DNA from: Gaeumannomyces sp. JS-464
Lineage: Eukaryota > Ascomycota > Sordariomycetes > Magnaporthales > Magnaporthaceae
Length of the DNA: 64,000 nt
Direction of reading: 5' to 3'
NCBI GenBank assembly: GCA_002197995.1
Contig: NGZR01000001.1
Coordinates: 8,680,001-8,744,000 of the forward strand
Part shown: one piece after another, positions 47,856 to 58,428 of the stretch
How positions within the stretch are numbered: the first letter of the stretch is position 1
How the letters are laid out: every line of letters starts with the position of its first letter
Translations under genes and position numbers: made by a program
The notes under the pieces: model-generated
What the model saw: only the letters and a program-made list of their open reading frames with translations
What the model was told of the DNA's origin: nothing
Databases searched by the model: none

Positions 47856-48490
47856 TTATTGTGCACCGCCCCCTCGTCCCCTACCCCCGCGGGCGCCTCC
47901 CCTCCCACGCCCTCCCCGTCCCCTGTCGCCGCCACCACCACCACCACCCCGGTGGCCGTGGTCGCCGCCTCCGCGGTGATGGTGGCCCCCGCCACGGCCG
48001 CCGCGGAACCCGCTCTGCTGGCCCTGTTGTTGCTGGTGTTGCTGGTGTTGCTGCTGCTCCTTGACTAGGTCGATCACCTCGTCCGGGACTCGGAGGTATT
48101 TTATCTGGCAAGTTGAATATCAAAAAAGCGTAAGCCTAGGCGCCCAGTCCAGTGGGAGAGACAGAGAAGAAGAGAGAAAGAACAACGAACATTGTTGCCC
48201 TTGACGTATATCTCCGGTAACCGCATAAACTTGTCGCCCTCGGGGCTCGTCTGCACCACCTCCTTCATCGTGAGGTTCATCCACGTGTCGCACATGACCA
48301 GGTGGCCGTTGAGCGTCTCGCCGTTCTTGAGCTCCACCATCATCGCGTGGCCCTGCGCCGCGTTAAGGAGCCCGAGCGGCAGCTGGATGGAGAGAGCGGG
48401 CAGGCAAGCTGGTCAGCAAATGCTCAAACATGTGTCGCTCCAGGCGGGCCTCAAAAGAGGGAAAACCACGCTGGTTGGTGCACTAACCAT
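47856..48490 (-). CDS. lsm4: LSM4, Sm-like RNA-binding protein
   Basis: Subunit of the LSm1-7 (mRNA decapping, P-bodies) and LSm2-8 (U6 snRNA) rings. The ATG at 48488-48490 is the entire coding part of exon 1. Exon 2 is 48191-48382 and exon 3 is 47856-48104. Introns are 48383-48487 (GTTAGT) and 48105-48190 (GTTCGT, acceptor GCCAG). The phases give 147 residues, intact. The N-terminus reads [15 protein letters not shown]. Sm1 follows as [20 protein letters not shown], and Sm2 as [21 protein letters not shown] Gln/His run leads into an Arg/Gly-rich tail ([18 protein letters not shown]), as in other LSM4 proteins where it supports P-body assembly and methylation. The neighbouring genes give no functional link. 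Confidence 0.93.
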
Positions 48491-49145
48491 GGTGTCGGAG
48501 GTATTGGGCGTCGCCCGTGGCTGTGGAAAGATTGCTTGAGCAAAGGAGTGTCGGCGGGCTCCGTGGCGTGCAGCGAGGTATGACAAACGACGACGCTATG
48601 GGGTTGCTGGATCTTAGGCCAAGCATATGGGCCAAGGTGGAGAGCTGGGTGGTGGGCAGTTGGGTTGGTGGGGCAGACGTCACTTGCGCACTTCGCGTCA
48701 TTGGCTGGTGACGCCACCGGTGGCTTTTAGTATCGGCGCCGTCAACCTCTTGGGCGGAACTAACAAGCCGAGAAGGGGTTGGTGCAAGAAACCAAGTGAT
48801 ATCAATTCTAAACTCGGGACAAGAGATACATGGAAGCAAAAACAAAAATCGACCACAAACAGCCAAAATAACTGCCTTCTCCGAGTGCTGACTTTAGTCA
48901 CCTCATCCCATCCCCCCAGACTCCACCCAAAGCCGAGGAGCCTACTAGGACCGCCTTGTAGAGACTAGTAGGTACATGAAGCCAAACCGGCGGTCCCTGC
49001 AGGCCTCCGGGGCCAAGGCTGGCTACCCAGCTAGCCGACCTTACTAGTTTTCACTCCTTGAGCAGATCCCATTCCAGCTCCTGCGACTCGGTTTGGTGAC
49101 GAAGCATGATATCCGCCCGCCCGTCGACTACCTCAACCCTCCTGT
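48491..49145. other. Intergenic, LSM4 promoter / BAR-protein 3' region
   Basis: 655 bases with no recognised gene. An open stretch at 49060-49180 on the minus strand would extend the BAR protein in another frame, but it is better explained as 3' UTR (see rejected list). Confidence 0.4.
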
Positions 49146-50714
49146 TTAGGCATTCTCGCGGCTCTTCCGGTAGCTCGCCTATAGCGACAAGAAGTCAGCA
49201 GACGCTCATTCTCGTCTTCTTACGCAGTAAAAAGCAGTAACTACATCATAAATCAGTGCAGCGCGTAACCCGGATCGCGACTTGCCTCCTGCTCGACCTG
49301 GAGACCCTCAATGAGAGGTGCAAGCTCCGACAGGATCTCGTAGGCTTTCTTGTGGTACTCCATCTGGGCGGCCACGAGCTCAGCGAGGTTGCGGAGGGGC
49401 TCGGGCGTGTCCAGGACCTGGGCACGGGTGTTAGTGTCAGTCTAGAAGTCAGGGAGTCTGGGGGATATAGAAAGATGAGCGGTACTCACGTTCTTCATTA
49501 CACCCACAGCCTCCTCGGTCTGGGTGACGAACTCGTCCTCGGCCTTCTCAATCTCCTCCTGCGCCTCGGGGCTGATCTCGTGGTCGTCGTGGGAGTCGGC
49601 GCGGATGGGCGAGGCCGGGCCGGCGGCACCAGCCCCAGCGCCGACGGCGGGCAGCTTCCAGGTGGTGCCCTTGGCGCGGGCCTTGGCGGCGTCGAGCGTG
49701 AGACGGGAGCGCTCGACGTTGCGGCGGGCGCGCTGGGCGAAGAGCAGGTTGGTGTTGAGCGTCGTGTTCCAGCCGGCCAGGAAGCTGCGCTGGATCTGGC
49801 TGTCCTGCGCCAGCCGCGCCTCGCCCATGCGCTCCGAGGCAAGCGCGTACTTCTCGAGCGCCGTCGCGAGCGGGTCCTCGCCCGCGCCCGCGTGCGCCTG
49901 GTGCAGCGTCTGGCTGCTGGCCAGCGACGCCCGCGCGATCGCGTGCGAGAACGTCTTGGGCTGCGGCTTGGCCGCGGGCGGGGCAGTCAGCGCGGCCTGC
50001 GCCTCGGCGGGGGACGTCGCCGACGAGAGCAGCGTCACCTTCTCGCTGACCGTCCTGCCGAGGTCCGAAAAGGTCTCCTTGATGTTGGGCGGGTAGTCGT
50101 ACGGTTCATTTGAGTATTGGGTGCTGCGGGTCAGGAGTAGGTGTATTTCGTCAGCCTTCATTGCCCGTCCGCTTGTAGTCCTTGCTCGTCCCCTCTTTTC
50201 CTCGCATCAAAGCGAGCTAAGCTGGACAGACGCCAGCAAAAGCAGCCATCTACGGCCCAGTATAGGAGTGTGCCAGGACGTCCGGGGGTCTTACGTGACG
50301 GCAAGCATCTTCTGGTGCACGTTCTTCAGCGCATCGACCCGCTTCTCGAGGTCGATGTAGTCGGGCGGCAGCTGGGTCTAAGACGGCGAGCGCAACAGGG
50401 GCCGGTCAACTTGGCTGATTGAAGAGCACGTGGTGGCTGGTTGGCATTCTGTTCTAACCTTGTCCTCGACCTGCCCGAGCTGCTCCTTGGTGTATTGGAA
50501 CGTGCGGGAGGCGAAGGGGGTGATAGACGCCCCCAGAGAGCTGTGCGGAGGATGAGCGGTGCCGCGTTAGCTTGGATGTGCGCACGCCCGAGGCCATCGC
50601 CATCGAAAATCGGGCACGATGTCGTCGTCGTCATCGCAGCCGCTGGCTAGAAAAGTGGCGGAGAAAAAAAAAAAAAACGCACGTAATGTTCTTGCTGAAG
50701 TACTTGAAATCCAT
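49146..50714 (-). CDS. gvp36: Gvp36-like BAR-domain protein with a GC-AG intron
   Basis: Membrane-curvature protein related to yeast Golgi vesicle protein 36, acting in Golgi/endosomal traffic. The ATG is at 50712-50714. Six exons: 50683-50714, 50459-50540, 50295-50377, 49490-50123, 49286-49417 and 49146-49178. Introns: 50541-50682 (GTGCGT), 50378-50458 (GTTAGA), 50124-50294 (GTAAGA), 49418-49489 (GTGAGT) and 49179-49285. The last has the non-canonical donor GAG|GCAAGT, branch TGCTGAC and acceptor TATAG. It restores the expected end VEQEASYRKSRENA and stops at TAA 49146-49148. All phases close to 331 residues with no frame break. The BAR region spans most of the protein, for example FASRTFQYTKEQLGQVEDKT, LPPDYIDLEKRVDALKNVHQ and SNEPYDYPPNIKETFSDLGR. 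An Ala/Pro-rich insert lies near residue 130. Confidence 0.85.
49179..49285 (-). other. GC-AG intron in the BAR-protein gene
   Basis: The donor is GAG|GCAAGT (consensus for GC donors). A TGCTGAC branch point lies about 18 bases before acceptor CGCTATAG|GCG. Splicing here joins EQE to ASYRKSREN in frame. Reading on without it gives a non-homologous ending at 49253. Confidence 0.75.
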
Positions 50715-51434
50715 CTTGGGCTTCTTTTTGGTGCTGCTAATCCGGGAACGATGGGCAGGAAAACAGAGATGATATGTAGCTGGCGGGCTCGAAATGAGCT
50801 GTTGATGGAGGGCAATCTATCGAGGTGTCGAGGCTAGGCCAGCAAATGCAGAGCTTGGATGGTGGTGATGTCTGCAGGCGTCGGGTTCGACAAGCTTGAC
50901 CTCTTACGTAGGCGTGCCCCCTTGTCACAAGCGAGCCGGGCCTGGGTTGAAGGGGTGAGGCGCTGCAGTAGCATGGGTGCTGGGGTAACGGCTTGGAGGG
51001 CTTTTAGGCCTGGAATGCAGGCACCAAGTGGGAAGTGGAGCCTAACTTCCCCTCCATCAAGGCGGTCAACCCTGGACAGGCCGCTGAGCACCCTCACCGC
51101 ACGTGCTAATTCGGGCTCTCACTGTGCCTAGGGAAAACACGAAGTACACAGAGCCGCATCTGTCTGGGCTCCCTCGCCCGAATAAAATCACGCCGTTCGC
51201 TGTTCCCATTCCGTTATTCCATGAAGCTGTCAGAAAAGCAGACAAGAAGTGCCCTTTCTGCGGGGCTGATGGCTGTTCCATCTCTCGAACTTCAGAGTCG
51301 CATCCAAGACAAAGCGCGCGATTTACATAAACAAGATCTCTCCCGATACACTTTTCCCCCGCATCCTTGCACCGGCATAGATGTTGCGCAGTTCCTTCCG
51401 TCCTGCCAAGCCTAGGATTAGCATGAACTCTAGT
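50715..51434. other. Intergenic, BAR-protein promoter / NAGS 3' region
   Basis: 720 bases with no recognised gene; both flanking genes are on the minus strand. Confidence 0.4.
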
Positions 51435-53704
51435 CTAGTCCACAATGTGCTTGTTATCCGCCCAGGATGGCTGCACGCCCCGGCAGACGTCCTCGTAGTC
51501 TGCCAGCCGGTCTTGGTCCCAGTCCGGCGTCGTCCAGAACATGGCCCAGTTGGAGTCCTCGAGCCTCTTGAACCCGCGCGACCGCTCAAAGTACCAGCGG
51601 TTGACGGGATTGTCCTTGCGGCTGCGCCAGCACACGCCCTCGGGAAAGCAGGTGCGCACCATGGCGTTGAACACCATGTCCGCCACCCCTCCCGCGCCCT
51701 GGCTCTTGCGGAGGACAGCGAACTTGTCCAGGTAGGGGACCAGGCGCCCCTGCCGCTGCGCCTCGTAGAACGACAGGCCCGCGGGCGCCTCCCACGTCAG
51801 GATCGCCCCGCCCTCGTACTCGCCCGTGATGATGATGCCGGCCAGGCTGTCGTTGACCCGCCTGAGGTAGTCCCGAACGTCCAGCGGCCGCCCAAATGAG
51901 TCATCGATGAGGTGCACGAGCCGTGGCAGGTCTACGCAAGTGTCCGTCAGCCGGAGTCGGAGCGTCCCCGGCGATGGCGGCACCCAGGGCTGCTGCCGTG
52001 GGTCTGGGATGATGGTCAGGGGCAGTCCGCGCTTGGCCAGAGTCGTCCTTGAGAGGGGTGGCTGGCCCTGTGGGCTCTGTTCTTGCTGCTGTTGCTGCGG
52101 CTGCTTCTGCCGCTCCTTTCCGTCTTTTCGGCTACGTGACGCCGTGATTCTGCCTAGAGGCAGCGACGACGAAAGGACTGAGCGATCCGTCAGGAGGTTA
52201 TAGATGAGCGGATTCTTGGCCTTCCTGGTACCTGTAGTACCTAGAAATCCGAAATCTTGGTTGCAGGCCTCATTATCTCGCTTCTTAGTGCCAGGGATAT
52301 TGATATTGGCAGCTTCCTCGGGGGTTGTCATCAAGACTGAGGAGGTAGAAGGTAGCATGGCGAGTATGTTTCTGGCGAGCTCCAGATTTTCCGAGTGTTT
52401 CTTGCGAATGAAATCTGCCGACAAGGCATTGACGCCAGAACCATTTTTATGTAGCCCACAGTCAGGTATCGTATGGATGTCCTCGAGGGCCGAGTCGAAC
52501 TCGTCGGTCATATTCAGGAAAATATGGGCGCCGTTTGGCCGGTTCCGCGCTGGAGTGCCGCCCGAGGGGTCGATCACAATGACTCTAGCAACCGTTGCCT
52601 TGGGCACAGGTCTGGACGAAGCCGTAGTTGCAGCAGGATCCTGCCGAGACAGGAACTGCATCCCGGTGAGATACCTCGCGAGGGCTAGAATCAGCTCGTT
52701 GGAATTGATAGGCACCGCGATGGACGTCTCGGTCGAGGTCGCGTACGATGGCACGACGACGATGGAGGCGTCACGCAGGGGGGAGATCAATGGCTCCTCG
52801 AAGGCCACGAAGATCCCGCCAGCTCCAAACCGAGAAGAGGGGTTAGTGGATGGCGCAATGCCCAAGAGCGAGTCGACCACTCGGTTGTGGCGGCCCTTGC
52901 CGGTGGCCGCGAGCACACGCTCTGTCTGCTCGACAACAGTCGACCACCACTCGGCCCTGCTGCCAGCGACCTCGCGCTCGCAGTCGATTACTACGATGCT
53001 CGGCATGCCCAGTGCCCTCAGCTGCAGCAGAGTCTTCCCGAGAGCCCTGAGGGTCTCATCGTTGATGGACTGGGGCTCCCGTATCTTGACGAGGGCGACA
53101 TAAGGGATTTTCTCCTGGGTGAAGGTGTTCAGGCCCGGAGCCGCAGCCGCGGCTTCCTGGACGGCCGTCTCATGGCCTGCTTTTGGTTTGGCGGAGGGAG
53201 CAGACGCGGCTGGGCCGAAACTTTGCAGGTACTGCTTCGTGTCTCGCTTCGTTGGCGACGACTCAAAGACGGACCTGATGAGATCCCTGTCCTCTGAGGA
53301 CTGCTCTGTCATCCAGCGCGGGACCGGCGGCCAGAGAGAGCCCAGGTCCACGGCTTTGACGGCGGCGGAGCCACGAGTCGAGACATGAGGGCGGTTCGCA
53401 GCCGACGACGACGTCGCTCGTCTGGTCGACTTTGAGCGCCGACACCCAGATGCCCTGCCAAGGCGGGCCTTTGGGTTGTCACTGTTAGTGTGTGCATTTG
53501 TTTCCCAGAATATTTGCAGAGCATTCCTCAAGCTACCTAGCCCGCTCGCCCGGTGCCTGCAATTCACCGCGTGCGGCGAGCGCCTCCCGGCGTGCACAGA
53601 GAGCGCGCCGAGGTCGGAGCTTGGATTGGCCGTGGGTGTGGGTGGCTGTTCCTCACCTGCTGGGCAATTGAGCCCGCCTTGTTCCAGGCGGTGCTTCGCA
53701 TCAT
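51435..53704 (-). CDS. arg-14: N-acetylglutamate synthase, mitochondrial (arginine synthesis)
   Basis: Makes N-acetylglutamate from acetyl-CoA and glutamate, the first committed step of ornithine/arginine synthesis in mitochondria (yeast ARG2, Neurospora arg-14). The start chosen is ATG 53702-53704. A 16-codon exon 1 (53657-53704, MMRSTAWNKAGSIAQQ) joins exon 2 (51435-53468) across an intron at 53469-53656 (GTGAGG, acceptor AAAG). This gives a basic, Ser/Thr-rich presequence and 693 residues with no frame break. A degenerate amino-acid-kinase-like domain covers about residues 80-460 (PYVALVKIREPQSINDETL, IVVIDCEREVAG, DASIVVVPSYATSTETSIAV). The acetyltransferase (NAT) domain covers about 530-693 (DVRDYLRRVNDSLAGIIITG, YLDKFAVLRKSQGAGGVADM, NPVNRWYFERSRGFKRL). 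A TGAGTCA element lies upstream. Confidence 0.93.
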
Positions 53705-54756
53705 TATTCAGAAAACATGACTGTCGGAACGAAAGAAAGCAAAATCGAGGGCGATTAGAGGGGTTTAGGTCATCGTTTTAGCTGCGATTAAATATTCAGC
53801 TTGTGTAAAGTTGAAATCTGTTGCCTTTTGGTTTTTTTTATTCTTTGGTCGTCGGGTGAGTCAATTCACCGCCACGGTGTCGTTGGAGTCCCTATTTTTT
53901 TTTCCTTTTTTTTCTTTTTTTCTTCTCGTTGCTTCCCCCGGTTCATCCAACACTTGGTACGTTCCGGCAGTGTACCTTTTTGGCAGAATCCGAGCATGTG
54001 CTAGCCGGGGCCTGGAACTGAAGATGCACGATAGCAGATTGGACTGACTGGTATTCCTGGTCCAGGCGGCATGAGCTGCTGGCTGGTCACTCACTTCGCC
54101 CAGCAATGCGAGCTGGTGCCAGTGGAGGGAAGGTCCAGCCACAAAGCAACACAAAGAATCATGATACTAGGCCTCGGCTGTCGAGTTCATCCATCAAATA
54201 CCGCCTAGCTTGAGTGAGAAATTGATAATACTACCGAGAGAATATAGTAGACAGATGCAACTGGCCGCACACGTCACCCACTGATGTACCAGTATGCAGG
54301 TACCCATGGAGGCCACTCGCGCTCTTGACTCGCTGTGGCATGTGGGCAGTAGGTGCGCTTACACAGCGACCATCCAACACCGTGAAACGCCGCCCCGCGT
54401 CGGCGTCTTTGTCTGGTCCTGTCCCCGGTGAGCGGGGGAAGTATATTGTATCCGAACCTCAGGCTCATACGCTTGCGATCTTGATTCTCCCGTCCACTCG
54501 CCAGGCCCGATGATAAAGAGCTAGGTGAGTGTTCAACAATTCGTAAGCTAGATATCTCGACGGGTGAACTAAACCCCTCAACACTAATACTTACCTGGCC
54601 CAAAATGCATATCCTTAGTCTGTGTCGGCCACCTATATAATGCCTGGGTCTCTTCATCGTGGGCATGAATGAGCTCCTTGTCTGAGGTTCAAAGACTAAC
54701 TGGATGTTCAGTCTACCCACCGTTTTCAACAACACTCCACAGGCATATCATTCGCA
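53705..54756. other. Divergent intergenic region, NAGS and dehydrogenase genes
   Basis: 1.05 kb holding both promoters. Apart from the TGAGTCA site and T-rich tracts near 53896-53930, no gene or RNA is recognised. Confidence 0.45.
53857..53863. promoter_or_regulatory. Gcn4/CPC1-type site TGAGTCA upstream of N-acetylglutamate synthase
   Basis: A perfect TGASTCA core lies 153 bases before the NAGS start codon. Amino-acid biosynthetic genes in ascomycetes are commonly activated through this element by CPC1/CpcA/Gcn4, so general amino-acid control of this gene is a strong inference. A single 7-mer can occur by chance. Confidence 0.6.
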
Positions 54757-55733
54757 ATGGCTCCTCAGCTTCTCTGGATCGGGCTGGGTAATATGGGGAG
54801 GGCAAGTCCAGTTTCCTGTGGCCAGGTTCACCCGGTTGACATCACTCGCTAACATATCATTACTCTAGGGCATGTGCAAAAACATAGTCGAGAAGGGCAA
54901 CCTCGACAAGCCTCTCCTGCTCTACAACCGCACCCAGAAGCGGGCAGAGGAGCTCAAGGCAACGTTCCGTGAGGGAAAGGCTGAAGTCGTAACTGACCTA
55001 GCCGCCGCCGTAGCCAAGGCAGACATCGTCTTCAGCTGCGTCGCCAACGACGAGGTGGCCGAGGCGACGCTGTTGGGACCTTCGGTCAAGGGGGTTGCGG
55101 GCGGCGTGGCGGGCAAGCTTTTCGTCGAATGCTCCACCATCCACCCGGACACGACCGAGAAGCTGGAGAAGGCACTGACGGGGGCCGGGGCCGAGTTCGT
55201 GGCGGCGCCCGTCTTCGGCGCGCCGGCCATGGCGGACTCGGGCTCGCTGGTGGCCGTGCTCGCGGGCGCGAGGGGTCGGTGGACCGCGCGAGCGCCTACT
55301 TCAAGGGCGTGACGTCGCGGGCCGAGATCGACATGCGCGACCGGCCGGCGCGGACGGCGCTGACGCTCAAGATCATCGGCAACACCTTCATCCTCAACAT
55401 GGTCGAGCAGCTCGCCGAGGGCCACGCTGGCGAGAAGCGAGGCTGGGCACCGAGTACCTGCACCAGTTCATCGAGAACATTTTCCCTGGCCCTTACGCTG
55501 CCTACTCGACGCGCATGCTGACGGGTGACTATTACAAGCGCGAGGAGCCCCTGTTCGCTGTAGACCTGGCGCGCAAGGACGCGCGCCACGCCATGAGCCT
55601 GGCCAGCTCGGTCGGTGCTAGGCTCGGCAATGCTGAGACCGCAGATGCTCACCTGGCCATGGTCAAGGAGCACGCAGGCGCCAAGGGCGATATAGCGGGA
55701 TATATGGTGCCGCACGAAAGGAGGCGGGATTGA
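54757..55733 (+). CDS. 3-Hydroxyisobutyrate-dehydrogenase-like NAD(P) oxidoreductase with a GC-AG intron
   Basis: Beta-hydroxyacid dehydrogenase of the 6-phosphogluconate-dehydrogenase fold; the substrate is not certain (3-hydroxyisobutyrate, tartronate semialdehyde or similar). The ATG is at 54757. Exon 1 (54757-54801) ends in the Rossmann start LLWIGLGNMGR. Exon 2 (54869-55733) continues GMCKNIVEKGN. The intron 54802-54868 has donor AGG|GCAAGT, branch GCTAAC and acceptor CTCTAG. Family motifs: nucleotide loop YNRTQKRAEEL, substrate loop FVECSTIHPDT, VAAPVFGAPAMADSGSL, and the Lys-containing TLKIIGNTFILNMVEQLAEG. The dimer helix region is FPGPYAAYSTRMLTGDYYKR. One base is missing in the G4 run 55272-55275 and one near 55437-55443. 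Corrected length is 303 residues, normal for the family. Confidence 0.87.
54802..54868 (+). other. GC-AG intron in the dehydrogenase gene
   Basis: AGG|GCAAGT donor, GCTAAC branch and CTCTAG acceptor, 67 nt, phase 0. It joins NMGR to GMCKN inside the NAD-binding glycine motif. No GT in the vicinity gives the right phase. Confidence 0.8.
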
Positions 55734-56291
55734 AGTTTGAGATTGACCCGTAAAAGGAACGGCGGTCATCTCAGGGGCTTTTGGCGCTTGCGCAAAGGCA
55801 GTGAGAGATCGGAGGACTCGGATTTTCGTAGCTTGATATGTTGTTAACAACGTGTGTGTGAAGTCGCGACGATTTGGGATATCCTTGTCCGTGAAGAGCC
55901 CATGAGCATCAAAGGTCAGGATTTCATCTACACTCATGCTCCCGAAATCTCCCAAATGATGCTGCTTTTATCGACACAGGCGAAGAGTAAGTGCAGACGC
56001 TCAATGCGCGCTCTTAGCCATAGGTGATCCCAGAAGCGACGGATGACTAAGCTCAGCTGGCCCCAGCAAGCTGCGCTGCAGCGTGGGCCGCGTGCTGCTG
56101 GAGCTCCATTGAACGGCCAGCGAGAGGCCTGACGCGCGCACCCCGTCTCGGAGCTTCGCAGGTCGACAATTACAACTGGGCAAAGAAAGCCGACGAACCT
56201 CTTTGAACAACAAACAAGCAGCCCGCGCCAGACCGATCGAGGAACGACGACGAATACACCCCTCCCCCTAGAGATCAGGAACACAGACACA
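55734..56291. other. Intergenic, upstream of V-ATPase subunit e gene
   Basis: 558 bases between two + strand genes, with no recognised coding sequence. Confidence 0.4.
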
Positions 56292-56786
56292 ATGGCGAAC
56301 GGGTATGTCTCGCCGCTGCCATTTCCCGCACCACCCCCAATCGCCGCCGGATTTGCTGACCCGGAACCTTCGCTGGGATACCACAGGTGGAGCATCTTCA
56401 TCGGCCTGTTCATCGTCGGCGCCATGTGCGCGGTCGCCTGGTTCTTTCGCCCAAGGGGAGAACCAAGTGTACGTTCCTACTACTATCCATTTCCTCTGTC
56501 GCCTTTTGTGTCGCCGCCTCCCCGCTCGACCCGTCGGCAAGCCTGCGATTGCTCCATGTGAGAGGAGCCAGGCTTCCATACCGCAAACCTCCCGATGAGC
56601 CATTGCCACTTGCTACCGAAGAAGGACACTTGCTAACAAACGGCCAATCACAGACTGTGGCGCTCCTCGCTGATCCTGGCCCTCGTCAGCTGCTACTTGA
56701 TGTGGGCCATCACCTTCCTGGCGCAACTCAACCCGTTGATCGTGCCGAGGCGATCCGACCTGAGGAAGGAGTTTCTGCACCAGTGA
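56292..56786 (+). CDS. vma9: V-ATPase subunit e (Vma9)
   Basis: Small two-helix subunit of the V0 sector of the vacuolar proton pump. The ATG is at 56292. Three exons: 56292-56302 (MAN plus part of Gly), 56387-56468 and 56654-56786. Introns are 56303-56386 (GTATGT, branch GCTGAC) and 56469-56653 (GTACGT, acceptor ATCACAG). Helix 1 is WSIFIGLFIVGAMCAVAWFF. Helix 2 is SSLILALVSCYLMWAITFLA, followed by the hallmark QLNPLIVPRRSDLRKEFLHQ and TGA at 56784. Two bases appear missing just before the second intron, one in the C3 run 56450-56452 and one in the G4 run 56455-56458. With these, the expected P-K-G-E-N-Q and phase are restored, giving 75 residues, the usual size. Too short and too split for simple ORF finding; the family match is strong. 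Confidence 0.87.
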
Positions 56787-57370
56787 AAGAGGAGGAAGCG
56801 AGAAGAGGAAATACGGACACTTGGACGAGGGGACTGAATGGCCGTTCTGTTCAGCACAACAGGAGGGGTCTCTGCGAAGAGGACGGAGATCCGGGCACAG
56901 GGCCACAGCTGGGCACATCACGAGCTTCGACTGCCTCTGGCATGCTGGGCTGGGCGTGTGTGTCCAGCCCGCTGCTGCCGGACCCAACTACACTACACAC
57001 ATATCTACACATGTTCATACATCCAGCGGCGTTTTGGGGATTGGGTAAGGATATTTATATGGCTTCTTTTTTGTTTGTACAGGAAAGCATCAGTCCGAAG
57101 TTATTTGGTTATCTCTTCCACTGCCCACAGAAACTTTGGTGTCTGCGTGTTTGGTTGTAGATGACGTTGGAAGGAAGGACCTAAAGCGCTGCTCACTTTG
57201 GCTATGTATCACTACGTACCATGGAAGGTGGATGATCTACTCCCAAGATCTAAAGAGAAGAATTCAAGAATAGAATATCTATCGAACGACGCTTCTTATA
57301 TAATCTCTAAGCGCTCCAACACCATCCAACATCCTGCAGAAGAACAAAACACACCCAAATCCCCTTCCGT
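56787..57370. other. Convergent 3' intergenic region
   Basis: 584 bases between the subunit e (+) and ARV1 (-) genes. No gene is recognised. Confidence 0.4.
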
Positions 57371-58428
57371 CTACCCAGTAGCCAACCTCCCCGCCCAGTC
57401 CCTGACGGTCAGGACCATGGCCCACAGCGCCCTCCCGTCCTCCGCCACACTCGTCTCGCCGGCCGAGTCGACGCCCTCGAGCCCGGCGGCCCAGAGGAAG
57501 GCGGCGCCGACGGCCCAGCGGCTGAGGGCGCCCGCCATGGCAAGCAGGGCGGCGGCGCCGTAGGAGCAGTCGAGCAGGATCTTGAGCGCCTCGACGTTGT
57601 TGAGCACGACGGCCCAGCCCAGGCTGCGCGCGGCCGCGGGCACGTCGTACTCCCAGATCACCATCAGGATCGGGAACAGCTTGGTCGACGACGACGAGCA
57701 GGGCCGTCGAGACCGAGTTGGGCCGCGCGTACGTCGGCAGCAGGCCCAGCAGCGCCAGCGGCGAGAGCGGCGACGACGTCAGGAAGCGGATCGAGACGTG
57801 GAAGGCGAGGTTCGAGAGGGAGCAGAGGAGCACTGTGTAGGTTTTATGGGACGTTTTTGGTCAGTAGAGAGCGCATTGTGTTCATCTGGTGTTGGAAAAA
57901 AAGAAAAAGAAAAAAAAAAACGTACAAAAGAACAAGTACTGAAACACAATCGGCTGCTGCGAGAGCCGGCCGAAGCTGGTCTGGTACGGCACGCTGTCGG
58001 CGCTGAACTGCTTCTCGATGCGCGCCCAGGTGAGGTAGACGTCGAAGAGAAGGAGGAGGACTCCAAGCCGTATCATGGCAGGCTATATAGTGTTTATTCC
58101 CGGACACCCGTCAGCCACAAGTTGCCTGGTTTCCGACACGGATCGGTAGAAGCAGAAGAAGACGAGAGAACACAAAAAAACGCACGTCAAACCGGTCCCC
58201 CTCGCGCATCAGCGAGTTGTGCAGCAGGTGGCGGTAGACCTGGGGCTTGATGAGGACCAGGTCGATGAAGAGCACGACAAAGTCGTGCTCAACATACTTG
58301 TCGCAGAACCGCCCGCAGTTCTTGCACACGGTGAGCCGGATGTTGTGCCCGCTCGACTTGTCCCCGGCCCCCGAGTACTTGGTCCATAGCGTCTTGACCG
58401 GGTGCCGGCACTCGATGCAGATGGGCAT
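57371..58428 (-). CDS. arv1: ARV1-family ER membrane protein (sterol/GPI lipid homeostasis)
   Basis: ER/Golgi membrane protein needed for sterol distribution and GPI-intermediate handling. The ATG is at 58426-58428. Exons are 58186-58428, 57926-58082 and 57371-57832. Introns are 58083-58185 (GTGCGT, acceptor TATAG) and 57833-57925 (GTACGT, acceptor ACACAG). The N-terminal ARV homology domain has a zinc-binding Cys pattern: MPICIECRHPVKTLW, then RLTVCKNCGRFCDKYVEHDF (CX2C ... CX2C). The conserved FIDLVLIKPQVYRHLLHN follows. Membrane segments follow at MIRLGVLLLLFDVYL, VLLCSLSNLAFHVSIRF, LALLGLLPTYA, FPILMVIWEYDVPAA and further into the C-terminus. One extra base near 57680-57685 breaks the frame (VVVD then KLFPILMV). 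Removing it gives 286 residues and closes all phases. Confidence 0.9.

Noticed and set aside
49041..49180. Open minus-strand stretch ending in QELEWDLLKE as the last exon of the BAR protein
   Set aside because: It needs a poor GTTACG donor. The GC-AG junction at 49286/49178 gives a better donor, branch and acceptor and the ending expected for the family.
53469..53597. GTG at 53595-53597 as the start of N-acetylglutamate synthase
   Set aside because: Nuclear genes start at ATG. A spliced upstream exon with ATG at 53702-53704 gives a proper mitochondrial leader in phase.
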